From contig NZ_JAVIZX010000001.1 of assembly GCF_031453675.1 (NCBI RefSeq), positions 682,001-746,000 on the forward strand: DNA of 64,000 nt, in the 5' to 3' direction. The DNA is from Paracidovorax wautersii (GTDB taxonomy: Bacteria > Pseudomonadota > Gammaproteobacteria > Burkholderiales > Burkholderiaceae_C). Made by a program: the position numbers and the translations under genes. The notes beneath the pieces were generated by a model that saw only the letters and a program-made list of their open reading frames with translations, was not told where the DNA came from and did no database searches. Below are positions 36,172-46,909 of the stretch, piece after piece (position 1 is the stretch's first letter; every line of letters begins with the position of its first letter).

Positions 36172-36702
36172 TCAGCCCTGCAGAACGCGCTGGCAATGGG
36201 CCAGCGCCTGGATGAGGTACTTCTGCACCATCTTGGTGGACACGCCCAGTTCGGCAGCCGCCACCGCGTGGGTGTGGCCTTCCAGGTAGCACAGCAGGAA
36301 GGCCTGGCGTGCCTTGGGCGCCAGCCCGTCGAGCGCGGCCTCGATCTGCAGCAGCGCCTCGACGGTCTGCGCCACCTCCTCGGCCGACGGTGCGGCGTCG
36401 AAGGTGGCCGCGGACGCGGCGGCTAATTCCTCCAGGTAGGTCTTTTCGATCAGGCGGCGGCGGGCCTCGTCGATCAGCAGCCGCTTGGCCGTGGTGACCA
36501 GGTAGGCGCGCGGCTCGCGCACGCCCAGCAGCGCGTCGCGCGAGCCGAGGATGCGCACGAAGGTGTCCTGCGCCACGTCGGCCGCATGGTGGCCGCAGCC
36601 GAGCCGGCGCCGCAGCCAGCCAAACAGCCATCCGTGATGTTCGCCATACAGCGCCTGCATTTGCAGCCGGTGCTGCTGCGCGGCCGCGTCCACCGCTGAC
36701 AT
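36172..36702 (-). CDS. fecI: ECF sigma factor, FecI family
   Basis: Extracytoplasmic-function sigma factor for iron-uptake surface signalling. The 176-residue protein has region 2 (LFGWLRRRLGCGHHAADVAQ, DTFVRILGSRD, EPRAYLVTTAKRLLIDEARR) and region 4 (LDGLAPKARQAFLLCYLEGH and a VAAAELGVSTKMVQKYLIQA helix-turn-helix). The ATG at 36702 has GGAGG at 36707-36711; a GTG 6 bases upstream is less likely. A Fur-box-like palindrome lies 38 bases upstream, so it is probably iron-repressed. Confidence 0.93.
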   Translation of the reverse strand: MSAVDAAAQQHRLQMQALYGEHHGWLFGWLRRRLGCGHHAADVAQDTFVRILGSRDALLGVREPRAYLVTTAKRLLIDEARRRLIEKTYLEELAAASAATFDAAPSAEEVAQTVEALLQIEAALDGLAPKARQAFLLCYLEGHTHAVAAAELGVSTKMVQKYLIQALAHCQRVLQG

Positions 36703-36739
36703 TGCCACCTCCAGTCCGCTCGCGGACCGCCATTGCGTT

Positions 36740-36754
36740 TGAGAATCCTTCTCA
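36740..36754 (-). promoter_or_regulatory. Fur-box-like palindrome upstream of fecI
   Basis: TGAGAATCCTTCTCA is a perfect inverted repeat (TGAGAA/TTCTCA), within TTTGAGAATCCTTCTCATCT, close to the GATAAT-type half-sites of Fur boxes. Its position 38 bases before the fecI start fits Fur repression. The rest of the 314-base gap to the AroE-like gene holds repeat copy 7 and nothing else recognised. Confidence 0.65.
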
Positions 36755-36903
36755 TCTTACCGCACGTCGCCTTCGCACCCGCCGGCGCCTGTGCGGAAAG
36801 CGCGGGCCTGGGACTGGCAGGCGCTGCAGACGGCTGGTACCCGGCGGGCGGCAGAGCGGCCCCCTCTGCGGCAAGCGGTCCGCAGAAAGCGGATTCAAGG
36901 CAC

Positions 36904-36960
36904 TTCGGCCTCCATCGCTTACCTAGCAAGCGCATGTAGCTATTAATTAAATAGCATTCA
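36904..36960 (+). repeat. Intergenic repeat, copy 7
   Basis: TTCGGCCTCCATCGCTTACC, TAGC, AAGCG, then TAGCTATTAATTAAATAGCA, with both stems. It lies just after the 3' end of the AroE-like gene. Confidence 0.85.
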
Positions 36961-37016
36961 CAATCGCGCTGCCGAAGGGGGATGGGCGTGGGCGGTTGCC
37001 AGGTGGCCCTCCGCGG

Positions 37017-37841
37017 CTACCCGCCCCGCGAGAAGGCCGAAGCCCGCGCCACCTGGTCCGCCGTGGGCCGCACGCCGGTGTACAGGGCGAACTGCTCGGC
37101 CGCCTGCAGCGCGATTACCTCCGCGCCGGTAAGGACTGGGCGGCCCTGGCGGCGGGCTTCGGCGATCAGCGGCGTCTCGGCCGGCAGGGCCACCACGTCG
37201 AACACCCAGGTCGCGCCCGCCACCTGCGCGGGCGTGAAGGCCAGCGCCTGGGCCTGGGCACCGCCCGCCATGCCGAGGGGCGTGGCGTTGACCAGCACAT
37301 CGGCCGCGATGTCGCCCTGCGCATCGCCCTGCCAGGCGTAGCCGTGGGCGGCGGCCAGCGCCCGGCCGGCCACCGCGTTGCGGGCCACCACCGTGCCCTG
37401 GCGCAGGCCGGCATCGACCAGCGCGGCCAGCACCGCACGCGCCATGCCGCCGCTGCCGCGCACGGCCACCCGCAGGCCGGGCGGCACGCCGTGCTGCGCC
37501 AGCAAGGCCCGCACGGCGAGGTAGTCGGTGTTGTAGGCCACCAGGCGGCCGCCCTCGTTCACCAGCGTGTTCACCGACTGCAGCCGCGCGGCCGACGGGT
37601 CCAGCGCGTCGGCCAGCGGGATCACCGCCTCCTTGAAGGGCATGGAGATGGCACAGCCGCGCACGCCCAGGGCGCGCACGCCGGCGATCGCCGCCGACAG
37701 GTCGGTGGTGGTGAACGCCTTGTAGACGTAGTCCAGCCCCAGTTCCTCGTACAGGAAGTTGTGGAAGCGCGTGCCGATGCTGCTGGGCCGCGCGGCCAGG
37801 GACATGCACAGCTGCGTGTCCTTCGTCAGGCGCAGCGTCAT
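37017..37841 (-). CDS. Shikimate 5-dehydrogenase-like protein
   Basis: AroE/YdiB-type NAD(P)-dependent oxidoreductase, 274 residues. It shows the substrate-domain Lys in AISMPFKEAVIPLADAL, VNTLVNEGGRLVAYNTDYLA, the nucleotide motif RGSGGMARAVLAALVDAG, and VNATPLGMAGG. The N-terminal shikimate-binding Ser pair region reads ARPSSIGTRFHN, which differs from the usual SLSPxMHN. This may therefore be a paralog with another substrate rather than the housekeeping AroE. It overlaps the fruA stop by 4 bases (ATGA), which makes it part of the fructose PTS operon, an unusual partner. Confidence 0.85.
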   Translation of the reverse strand: MTLRLTKDTQLCMSLAARPSSIGTRFHNFLYEELGLDYVYKAFTTTDLSAAIAGVRALGVRGCAISMPFKEAVIPLADALDPSAARLQSVNTLVNEGGRLVAYNTDYLAVRALLAQHGVPPGLRVAVRGSGGMARAVLAALVDAGLRQGTVVARNAVAGRALAAAHGYAWQGDAQGDIAADVLVNATPLGMAGGAQAQALAFTPAQVAGATWVFDVVALPAETPLIAEARRQGRPVLTGAEVIALQAAEQFALYTGVRPTADQVARASAFSRGG

Positions 37842-39655
37842 GCCGCGGGCCCTGTGGCTGCCGCCGCCGCTGCCGGCGGCAGCCGCCGCTTGAGCACGCC
37901 CAGCGCCAGCCCCGTCACCACGGACCCGGCCACGATGGCGGCGGCATACAGCAGCACGTGGTTGACGGCGTTGGGAATGGCCAGCACGAAGATGCCGCCA
38001 TGCGGCGCCTGCAGGCCGATGTTCCATGCCATCGACAGGCCGCCGGCCACGGCCGAGCCCAGCACGCAGGCCGGAATGACGCGCAGCGGATCGCGCGCCA
38101 CGAAGGGAATGGCGCCCTCGGTGATGAAGGCCAGGCCCAGCACGGCCGACGCCTTGGACGCCTCGCGCTCCTCGGCCGTGAAGCGGCTCTTGAACAGCCA
38201 GCACGCCAGGGCGATGCCCAGCGGCGGCGTCATGCCGGCCGCCATGGCCGCGGCCATGGGGTTGGCCACGCCGCTGGCAATCAGCGTGGTGGAGAACACG
38301 TAGGCCGCCTTGTTCACCGGCCCGCCCATGTCGAAGGCCATCATGGCGCCCAGGATGATGCCCAGCAGCACGGCGCTGCCGGTCTGCAGGCCCTTGAGCC
38401 AGTCGGTCAGCGCGCCCATCACGGCGGCCATGGGCGCGCCGATCACCATCATCATCAGCACGCCGACGATGGCCGCGCCCAGCAGCGGCAGGATCAGCAC
38501 GGGCTTGAGCCCGTCGAGCCCGCGCGGCAGGCGGATCCACCGGTTCAGCCAGTGCACGGAATACCCGGCGATGAACCCCGCCGCGATGGCGCCCAGAAAG
38601 CCCGCCCCCACGGTGCCGGCCAGCAGCCCGCCGATCATGCCGGGCGCAATGCCGGGCCGGTCGGCGATGGAATAGGCGATGTAGCCCGCCAGCGCCGGCA
38701 GCATGAGCGCGAAGCCCGCCTTGGCCCCCACCTGGAACAGCACCCAGCCCAGCGTGCCCTTGTGCGCGTCGTCGTACACGTAGATGCCGCCCAGCGCGAA
38801 CGCCAGCGCGATCAGCAGGCCGCCCGCCACCACGAAGGGCAGCATGAACGACACGCCGGTCATCAGGTGCTTGTAGGCGCCCGCGGATTCACGCGGGGCC
38901 GCCGCGCCGGGCGCCGTACCGCTGCCCGCCTGCGCCGCTGCCGGTGCGGCCGGGCCGCCCCACACCGCGGCCTGCGCGCGCGCCTGGGCGAACACCGCCG
39001 CCGCATCGTGGATGGCGGCCTTGGTGCCGGTGGCGTACAGGCGCTTGCCGGCGAAGCGGTCGCGGTTGACCTGGGTGTCCGCCGCGATCACCACCAGGTC
39101 AGCCGCCGCGATGTCGGCCGCGGTGAGGGTGTTCTGCGCGCCGACGGAACCCTGCGTCTCCACCTTGATGCGGTGGCCCAGGGCCTGCGCGCCCTGCTCC
39201 AGCGCCTCGGCGGCCATGAAGGTGTGGGCCACGCCCGTGGGGCAGGAGGTGATGGCGACGATGTTCAACGGGCCGGCCGGGGTCTGCGCCGCCGCGGCAG
39301 AAGGCGCCGCTGCGGCAGGCAGGGCAGCGCCCGCAGCGCCGGTGCTCCGGGCCAGCGCCTCGCGCACCACGCGGGCGGCATCGGCCAGCACGGCCTGGGG
39401 CGTGGCCTCGTGCACAGGCGCGGCCAGTTGGCCCAGCAGTTCCTGCCGGTCCACGGGCATGTCGGCCGCCACGATGACGGCGGCGGCGCCAGCAAGCTCA
39501 GCATCGCTGAACGCGCCCTGCGTGCCCAGGCTGCTGTGCACGCTGAGCGCCAGCCGGTGGCCGGCGTTTTCCGCCGCGGCGCGCAGCGCCTCGGCCACCA
39601 TGAAGCTGTGGGCCGGGCCGGCCTGGCTCGCGGCGATGGCAATGAGTTGGGCCAT
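37838..39655 (-). CDS. fruA: PTS fructose transporter EIIBC component
   Basis: Membrane permease that takes up fructose and releases fructose 1-phosphate. The 605-residue protein has a degenerate N-terminal IIB' module (IAIAASQAGPAHSFMVAEAL, with Ala in place of the phospho-Cys). A functional EIIB follows (ITSCPTGVAHTFMAAEALEQ, phospho-Cys present), then an Ala-rich linker and the EIIC membrane domain (MTGVSFMLPFVVAGGLLIAL; PVNKAAYVFSTTLI; GMTPPLGIALACWLFK). E. coli FruA shares the IIB'-IIB-IIC plan. The operon order is fruB, fruK, fruA. Confidence 0.95.
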   Translation of the reverse strand: MAQLIAIAASQAGPAHSFMVAEALRAAAENAGHRLALSVHSSLGTQGAFSDAELAGAAAVIVAADMPVDRQELLGQLAAPVHEATPQAVLADAARVVREALARSTGAAGAALPAAAAPSAAAAQTPAGPLNIVAITSCPTGVAHTFMAAEALEQGAQALGHRIKVETQGSVGAQNTLTAADIAAADLVVIAADTQVNRDRFAGKRLYATGTKAAIHDAAAVFAQARAQAAVWGGPAAPAAAQAGSGTAPGAAAPRESAGAYKHLMTGVSFMLPFVVAGGLLIALAFALGGIYVYDDAHKGTLGWVLFQVGAKAGFALMLPALAGYIAYSIADRPGIAPGMIGGLLAGTVGAGFLGAIAAGFIAGYSVHWLNRWIRLPRGLDGLKPVLILPLLGAAIVGVLMMMVIGAPMAAVMGALTDWLKGLQTGSAVLLGIILGAMMAFDMGGPVNKAAYVFSTTLIASGVANPMAAAMAAGMTPPLGIALACWLFKSRFTAEEREASKASAVLGLAFITEGAIPFVARDPLRVIPACVLGSAVAGGLSMAWNIGLQAPHGGIFVLAIPNAVNHVLLYAAAIVAGSVVTGLALGVLKRRLPPAAAAAATGPAA

Positions 39656-39673
39656 GGTGGGGGTCTCCTGCGT

Positions 39674-40660
39674 TCAGATCGGCTGCGCCGAGATGGCCGC
39701 GGCCAGGGCGTCCACCTCGCGGCGGGGCGGCAGGCCGGGCGCGATGCGCTGGATGCGCGCAGCCGCGCAGGCCATGCCGAAGAGGGCGGCGCCGGGCATG
39801 GGCTGCCCTTGCGACAGCGCAGCCAGCGTGCCGGCCACCAGCGCGTCGCCCGCGCCCACGGTGGTGGCCACGGGCACGCGCGGCGCGGCGGCATGCCAGC
39901 AGTGCGCAGCCGTGGCGATGACGGCGCCCTCGCCGCCCAGCGACACGGCCATCTGCCCCACGCCGAAGTCCTGGCACAGCCCGCGCGCGGCGGCGGCCAC
40001 CTCGGCCCGCGTCGGCAGCCCGTGGCCGGCCAGCTCTTCCAGTTCGGCCTGGTTGGGTTTGATGAAGGCGACCGGCACCACCGCGCCGCGGGCCGGATCG
40101 GCCAGCACGCGCAGCAGGTCCCGCAGCACGGCGCCGCCGGTGTCGATGGCGATGTGCGCGCCCTGCGCATGCAGGGCGCGGGCGATGCGCTCCCACACGC
40201 CGGCATCGGCACCGGGGGGCAGGCTGCCGGCCAGCTCGCACCAGTCGCCGGGCTGCACGCGCTCGGCCAGCAGGGCGAGCAGCCCGGCCTCGGCGTGGGC
40301 CAGCGCATCGGGCGCCAGCGACAGGCCCGGCAGGTTGATGTCGGTGGAGTCGCCGCGCGACGCGTCGGCGATCTTGATGTTGGTGCGGGTGGCGCCGGGC
40401 AGGCGCAGCATGGCGTCGTCGATGCCGCGGGCCGCGAAGGCGTCGACGAACACACCGTCGTTGTCCGCGCCCAGCCAGCCGGTGGCGGTGACGGACCGGC
40501 CCAGCGCGGCCAGCACGGCCGCCACGCCCACGCCCTTGCCGCCGGCCTCGCGCTGGTCGCCCTGGGCGCGGTGGACGGCGCCGGGCACCAGCGCGGCCAC
40601 GCGCACGGTGTGGTCGATGGCGGGGTTGAGCGTGATGGTGAAGAGGCGCGGATCAGCCAT
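39674..40660 (-). CDS. fruK: 1-phosphofructokinase
   Basis: Phosphorylates fructose 1-phosphate to fructose 1,6-bisphosphate. The 328-residue PfkB-family protein has ITLNPAIDHTVRV at the N-terminus, GGKGVGVAAVLAALG, IKPNQAELEEL and the catalytic TTVGAGDALVAGTLAAL (Asp base). It lies between fruB and fruA on the same strand, 18 bases before fruA. Repeat copy 8 separates it from fruB. Confidence 0.95.
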   Translation of the reverse strand: MADPRLFTITLNPAIDHTVRVAALVPGAVHRAQGDQREAGGKGVGVAAVLAALGRSVTATGWLGADNDGVFVDAFAARGIDDAMLRLPGATRTNIKIADASRGDSTDINLPGLSLAPDALAHAEAGLLALLAERVQPGDWCELAGSLPPGADAGVWERIARALHAQGAHIAIDTGGAVLRDLLRVLADPARGAVVPVAFIKPNQAELEELAGHGLPTRAEVAAAARGLCQDFGVGQMAVSLGGEGAVIATAAHCWHAAAPRVPVATTVGAGDALVAGTLAALSQGQPMPGAALFGMACAAARIQRIAPGLPPRREVDALAAAISAQPI

Positions 40661-40694
40661 GGCGGGCTCCTGCGGCGGACCCGGCCCGACTCTT

Positions 40695-40756
40695 CAAGCC
40701 AAATCGGCCTCCAGCGCTTATTCCATCAGCGCAAGCAGCTATTGATTGCATAGCAT
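40695..40756 (+). repeat. Intergenic repeat, copy 8
   Basis: CAAATCGGCCTCCAGCGCTT, ATTCCATC, AGCG, then CAAGCAGCTATTGATTGCATAGCA. It is inserted between fruB and fruK inside the fructose operon. Confidence 0.88.
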
Positions 40757-40778
40757 CATCCTTTCGATGGCGCAGGGT

Positions 40779-43346
<2,568 letters not shown>

Positions 43347-43365
43347 GGCAATGTCTCCTGCGAAA

Positions 43366-43383
43366 TTTGGTATCGATTCCAAA
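43366..43383. promoter_or_regulatory. LacI-family operator 1 (fruB side)
   Basis: TTTGGTATCGATTCCAAA, a near-perfect palindrome centred on ATCGAT, lies 20 bases upstream of the fruB start. An inverted copy of its core is at 43538-43550, beside the divergent regulator gene. It is the likely binding site of the LacI-type FruR encoded at 43606. Confidence 0.8.
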
Positions 43384-43536
43384 ATGGGATTATGGGCTGC
43401 TCCTCTGGCTGCCAGCAAGCACTCTCGACGGCCCCACGCCTGAAAACCAAGGGAAAACACTGATCCGAAGGGTCTCTGCGCAGCCGTGGAGGACCCGAAT
43501 GAACGCCTTGGTTCACCCGCGCTTTCCAACCTTGTG

Positions 43537-43553
43537 AGGAATCGATACCATTT
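43537..43553. promoter_or_regulatory. LacI-family operator 2 (fruR side)
   Basis: AGGAATCGATACCATTT; the 13-base core GGAATCGATACCA is the exact reverse complement of the core at 43368-43380. It sits about 53 bases before the GTG start of the regulator, suggesting autoregulation and possibly looping with operator 1, 170 bases away. Confidence 0.75.
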
Positions 43554-43605
43554 CAGACGGTTCGTATTCCTTCTTTCGTCCCCACCCTTCTCAGGAGCCA
43601 TCCGC

Positions 43606-44625
43606 GTGGCCAGCATCAAGGACGTGGCGCAACGCGCCGGCGTATCCACCACCACCGTCTCGCGCGTGCTCAGCACGCCCGGGGCCGTGCGCGCGCCGCT
43701 GCGCGAGCAGGTGGAGCGCGCCATCGCCGAACTGGCCTACCGCCCCAACCTGGCGGCACGCCGCCTGCGCCAGCGCCGTGCCTCGCTGGTGGGCTTGATC
43801 GTTTCGGACATCCGCAGCGCTTTCTTCACCGACGTGGGCCGCGCCGTGGAAGACGTGGCCTACCGCCACGGGCTGCGGCTCATCCTGTGCAACAGCGACG
43901 AAGACCCGGCCAAGGAGCAGTCGTACCTGGAACTGATGGCCGACGAGCAGGCCAGTGGCGTGATCCTGTCGCCCACCATGGCCGGCCTCAAGCAGCTGCG
44001 CCCGCAGGCCTGGCCCTTCCCCCTGGTGCTGGTGGACCGGGCGCTGGACACCACGCGCGCCGACCGCGTGGTGCTGGACAACCACGCCGCCGCCCGCCGC
44101 GCCACCGAGCATCTGCTGGACAACGGCTACCGCCGCATCGCCCTGCTGGCGGGCACCCACAGCACCACCGGGCAGCAGCGCCACGCCGGCTATGCAGAGG
44201 CCCTGGCCGCCCGCAGCCTGGCGCCGCAGCCGGTGTGGATGGACCCGACGCGCGAGGCCGGCGAACACGCCACGGCCCAGCTGCTGTCCGGCCCCGACCG
44301 GCCCGATGCGCTACTGGCCACCAACGGCCTGCTGCTGCTGGGCGCCCTGCAGGCCGTGCAGGCCGCCGGCCTGCGCCCGCCGCACGACATTGGCATCGCG
44401 GGCTTCGACAACAACGACTGGACTTCGTTGCCTGCGCTGGATGTCACCACGGTGGCGCAGCCCACCTACGACATCGGCCGCACGGCGGCGGAGCTGCTGC
44501 TGCAGCGCATGCAGGACCCGGCGCGGCCGGTGCGGCAGGTGGTGCTGGAAGGGGCGCTGGTGGTGCGGGGGTCCAGCGCGGGGCGCATTGCGGGGACCGT
44601 CAGACCCTGGCCACGAGGTCCGTGA
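43606..44625 (+). CDS. fruR: LacI-family transcriptional regulator (FruR-like)
   Basis: DNA-binding repressor expected to control the divergent fru operon. The 339-residue protein starts with GTG at 43606 (preceded by AGGAG at 43593-43597), giving MASIKDVAQRAGVSTTTVSR, the LacI helix-turn-helix. The hinge is YRPNLAARRLRQRRASLVGL, and a periplasmic-binding-protein-like effector domain follows (VLDNHAAARRATEHLLDNGY, GIAGFDNNDWTSLPALDVTT). The effector is probably a fructose phosphate (inference). Its 3' end overlaps the convergent LysE gene by 26 bases. Confidence 0.92.
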   Translation: MASIKDVAQRAGVSTTTVSRVLSTPGAVRAPLREQVERAIAELAYRPNLAARRLRQRRASLVGLIVSDIRSAFFTDVGRAVEDVAYRHGLRLILCNSDEDPAKEQSYLELMADEQASGVILSPTMAGLKQLRPQAWPFPLVLVDRALDTTRADRVVLDNHAAARRATEHLLDNGYRRIALLAGTHSTTGQQRHAGYAEALAARSLAPQPVWMDPTREAGEHATAQLLSGPDRPDALLATNGLLLLGALQAVQAAGLRPPHDIGIAGFDNNDWTSLPALDVTTVAQPTYDIGRTAAELLLQRMQDPARPVRQVVLEGALVVRGSSAGRIAGTVRPWPRGP

Positions 44626-45226
44626 GCAGCCAAAGCGCCATCCCCAGCATCGCCATCGCTGTCACCGCATCCACCATGCGCCAGCTCCTGGACGAGATCA
44701 GCCAGTGGCTGGCACCTCTTGCCAGAGCCACCCACGCAGTGAACCAGACGATGGACGCAAGAAAAGCGCCGGCAGAGAACGTCAGGCTGGCCGTGGCGGG
44801 AAGCGCCGCCCCCACCGAGCCCAGAATGACCATGGTGTCGAGCCACGAGGCAGGATTGCCAAGCGACATGGCCAGAAGACGACGTATCCACCTTCGGTCG
44901 CAGGGTTGTGCCGCAGGCGCCAGCGCGTCGGCAGACCCCAGGGCAGCAGCGCGCGCCGCTTGCAGGGCATGACCCGTGAGCAATGCCACTCCAGCAGCCT
45001 GCAAGAGCACCTGGAGAGCCGGGAAGGTTTCCAGCGCGGCAGAGACGCCCAGGACGCCCACCGCAATCAGGACCAGGTCGCTACCGCTGCTGATGGCGAC
45101 GAGCGTCGCGCGAGAACGGCCCAAAAGGGCTTCACGAAAAACGAGAACGTCTTTAGGACCGGGACAGATGAAGAGGCCCAGGGCAAGCAAGAAGCCTTGC
45201 ATGGCGGCAGCAGAGAGGTCGAGCAT
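44600..45226 (-). CDS. LysE family amino-acid exporter
   Basis: Inner-membrane exporter of the LysE/RhtB superfamily, 208 residues. It has the N-terminal signature LFICPGPKDVLVFREALLGR (usually S/C-PGP-x-D/N) and about six hydrophobic segments (LVLIAVGVLGVSAAL, VLLQAAGVALLTGHAL, ASIVWFTAWVALARG, VTAMAMLGMALWLLTDL). GNPASWLDTMV is the second conserved motif. Substrate cannot be told. The last 26 bases overlap the end of fruR on the other strand. The 107-base gap to purT holds nothing evident. Confidence 0.88.
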   Translation of the reverse strand: MLDLSAAAMQGFLLALGLFICPGPKDVLVFREALLGRSRATLVAISSGSDLVLIAVGVLGVSAALETFPALQVLLQAAGVALLTGHALQAARAAALGSADALAPAAQPCDRRWIRRLLAMSLGNPASWLDTMVILGSVGAALPATASLTFSAGAFLASIVWFTAWVALARGASHWLISSRSWRMVDAVTAMAMLGMALWLLTDLVARV

Positions 45227-45333
45227 GTCGGAAGAACCGACAACCTCTCAAGCTGGACCGGTGGGTCAAAGAATGCCCAGGATTTTATCTGTGGCCCGGC
45301 TCATGCGGCAGGGCCTGCGGCTCAGCGGCCCGG

Positions 45334-46575
45334 TCAAGCCACCCGCGGCTTCACCTTCCCCGCCGCCAGCTTGGCATTGGCACGCGCGGTGTCTACATCG
45401 GCAGCCCGCGCCACGGCCACGCCCATGCGCCGCTTGGTGAAGCTCTCCGGCTTGCCGAAGAGGCGCAGATCGGTGCCGGGCACGGCCAGGGCTTCATCGA
45501 CGCCGTCGAAGGCGATGCCTTGCGCATCCACGCCGCCGTAGATCACGGCGCTGGCGCCGGGGTTGCGCAGGCTGGGGTCCACCGGCAGGCCCAGGATGGC
45601 GCGGGCGTGCAGTTCGAATTCGCTCTGGTGCTGGGTGGCCAGGGTGACCAGGCCGGTGTCGTGCGGGCGCGGGCTGACCTCGCTGAACCAGACCTCGTCG
45701 CCCTTCACGAACAGCTCCACGCCGAACAGGCCCAGGCCCGAGGGCTGGCCGTCCAGGCCGCGGCCCAGATCGTCGGTCACGGCCTTGGCGATGTCCTTGG
45801 CGCGCTGCAGCGCCAGCGATGGCATGGGCTGGGGCTGCCAGCTTTCCACGTAGTCGCCGCTGACCTGCTTGTGGCCGATGGGTTCGCAGAAGGATGTCTG
45901 GATGCTGCCGTCGGCGGCTTTGGCGCGCACGGTGAGCAGGGTGATCTCGTATTCGAAGTCGATGAAGCCTTCGACGATGACGCGGCCATGGCTCACGCGG
46001 CCGCCGGCCATGGCGTAGTCCCAGGCCTTTTGCACGTCGGGCGGGCCGTCGAGCTTGCTCTGGCCCTTGCCGGAGCTGCTCATCACAGGCTTGACCACGC
46101 AGGGGAAGCCGATGGCGGGCTGGCCGTCGGTGCCGTCGATGGCAGCCTGCAGTTCCTCCACCGAATCGCAGAAGCGGTAGGGGCTGGTGGGCAGGCCCAG
46201 CGTTTCAGCGGCCAGGCGGCGGATGCCTTCACGGTCCATGGTGAGGCGCGCGGCGCGGGCCGTGGGAATGACGCGCACGGTGCCGGCGGCTTCCAGCTCT
46301 TCGAGCATGGGGGTGGCAATGGCCTCGATCTCCGGCACGACCAGGTGCGGACGCTCGGCTTCGACCAGGCCCTTGAGCTGCGCCGGATCGCTCATGGTGA
46401 TGGTGCGCGCATGGTGCGCCACCTGCTGGCCGGGCGCGTTCTCGTACCGATCCACGGCAATCGTTTCGACACCCAGGCGCTGCAGGGCGATGAGGACTTC
46501 CTTGCCCAGTTCACCGCTGCCGAGCAGCATCACTTTGGTGGCGGAGGGCGAGAGGGGGGTGCCGAGGGTGGTCAT
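45334..46575 (-). CDS. purT: Formate-dependent phosphoribosylglycinamide formyltransferase
   Basis: Purine synthesis enzyme that makes FGAR from GAR, formate and ATP (folate-independent route). The 413-residue ATP-grasp protein starts [20 protein letters not shown] and has [66 protein letters not shown] and [17 protein letters not shown]. Slightly longer than E. coli PurT at the N-terminus. Its use of formate may connect to the formate enzymes earlier in the window, but that link is only suggestive. A hairpin lies in its leader. Confidence 0.96.
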   Translation of the reverse strand: MTTLGTPLSPSATKVMLLGSGELGKEVLIALQRLGVETIAVDRYENAPGQQVAHHARTITMSDPAQLKGLVEAERPHLVVPEIEAIATPMLEELEAAGTVRVIPTARAARLTMDREGIRRLAAETLGLPTSPYRFCDSVEELQAAIDGTDGQPAIGFPCVVKPVMSSSGKGQSKLDGPPDVQKAWDYAMAGGRVSHGRVIVEGFIDFEYEITLLTVRAKAADGSIQTSFCEPIGHKQVSGDYVESWQPQPMPSLALQRAKDIAKAVTDDLGRGLDGQPSGLGLFGVELFVKGDEVWFSEVSPRPHDTGLVTLATQHQSEFELHARAILGLPVDPSLRNPGASAVIYGGVDAQGIAFDGVDEALAVPGTDLRLFGKPESFTKRRMGVAVARAADVDTARANAKLAAGKVKPRVA

Positions 46576-46609
46576 GGGCAGATCAGGGCAGAAAGTTGGA
46601 GGGAGGGAG

Positions 46610-46629
46610 AGCGCCCAGTGGTGGGCGCT
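46610..46629 (-). other. Hairpin in the purT leader
   Basis: Perfect 8-bp stem AGCGCCCA / TGGGCGCT with a 4-base loop, 35 bases upstream of the purT start. No T-run. It could influence translation or be a protein site; no PurR box is evident. The 334-base gap 46576-46909 otherwise contains the GC-rich 3'-end element, copy 2. Confidence 0.45.
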
Positions 46630-46804
46630 ACACAGCCCGCGATGATAGAGCGACTGCGCTCCGCGGGGCACTGTCATCCATGGCGTTACTGCCGTCCGCG
46701 CCGCACGAGCGCGGTAAGGCTCCCTGCGCAGAACTCTAAGGGCTACGCTTCAAGCCAAGACCCGCGGCCTCCACCACTGGCACGGCCCAAGACCAGCAGC
46801 AGCC

Positions 46805-46904
46805 GAGCAAGGGCCGCCCCGCAGCGAGGGCTGCGTCCCCCTGCCCGCCGTGCGCAGCAAGGCGAGAGCGGGGGGAAGGCGCGCAGCGCCTCAGGGGGGT
46901 GTGC
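46805..46904 (-). repeat. GC-rich 3'-end element, copy 2 (inverted)
   Basis: On the minus strand it reads ACCCCCCTGAGGCGCTGCGC, then a C/T run, GCAGGGGGACGCAGCC and GGGGCGGCCCTTGC, matching the element at 29657-29750. It starts 5 bases after the cyanase stop, in the direction of cynS transcription, the same arrangement as copy 1. A terminator-like role is possible. Confidence 0.7.
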
Positions 46905-46909
46905 CGATG

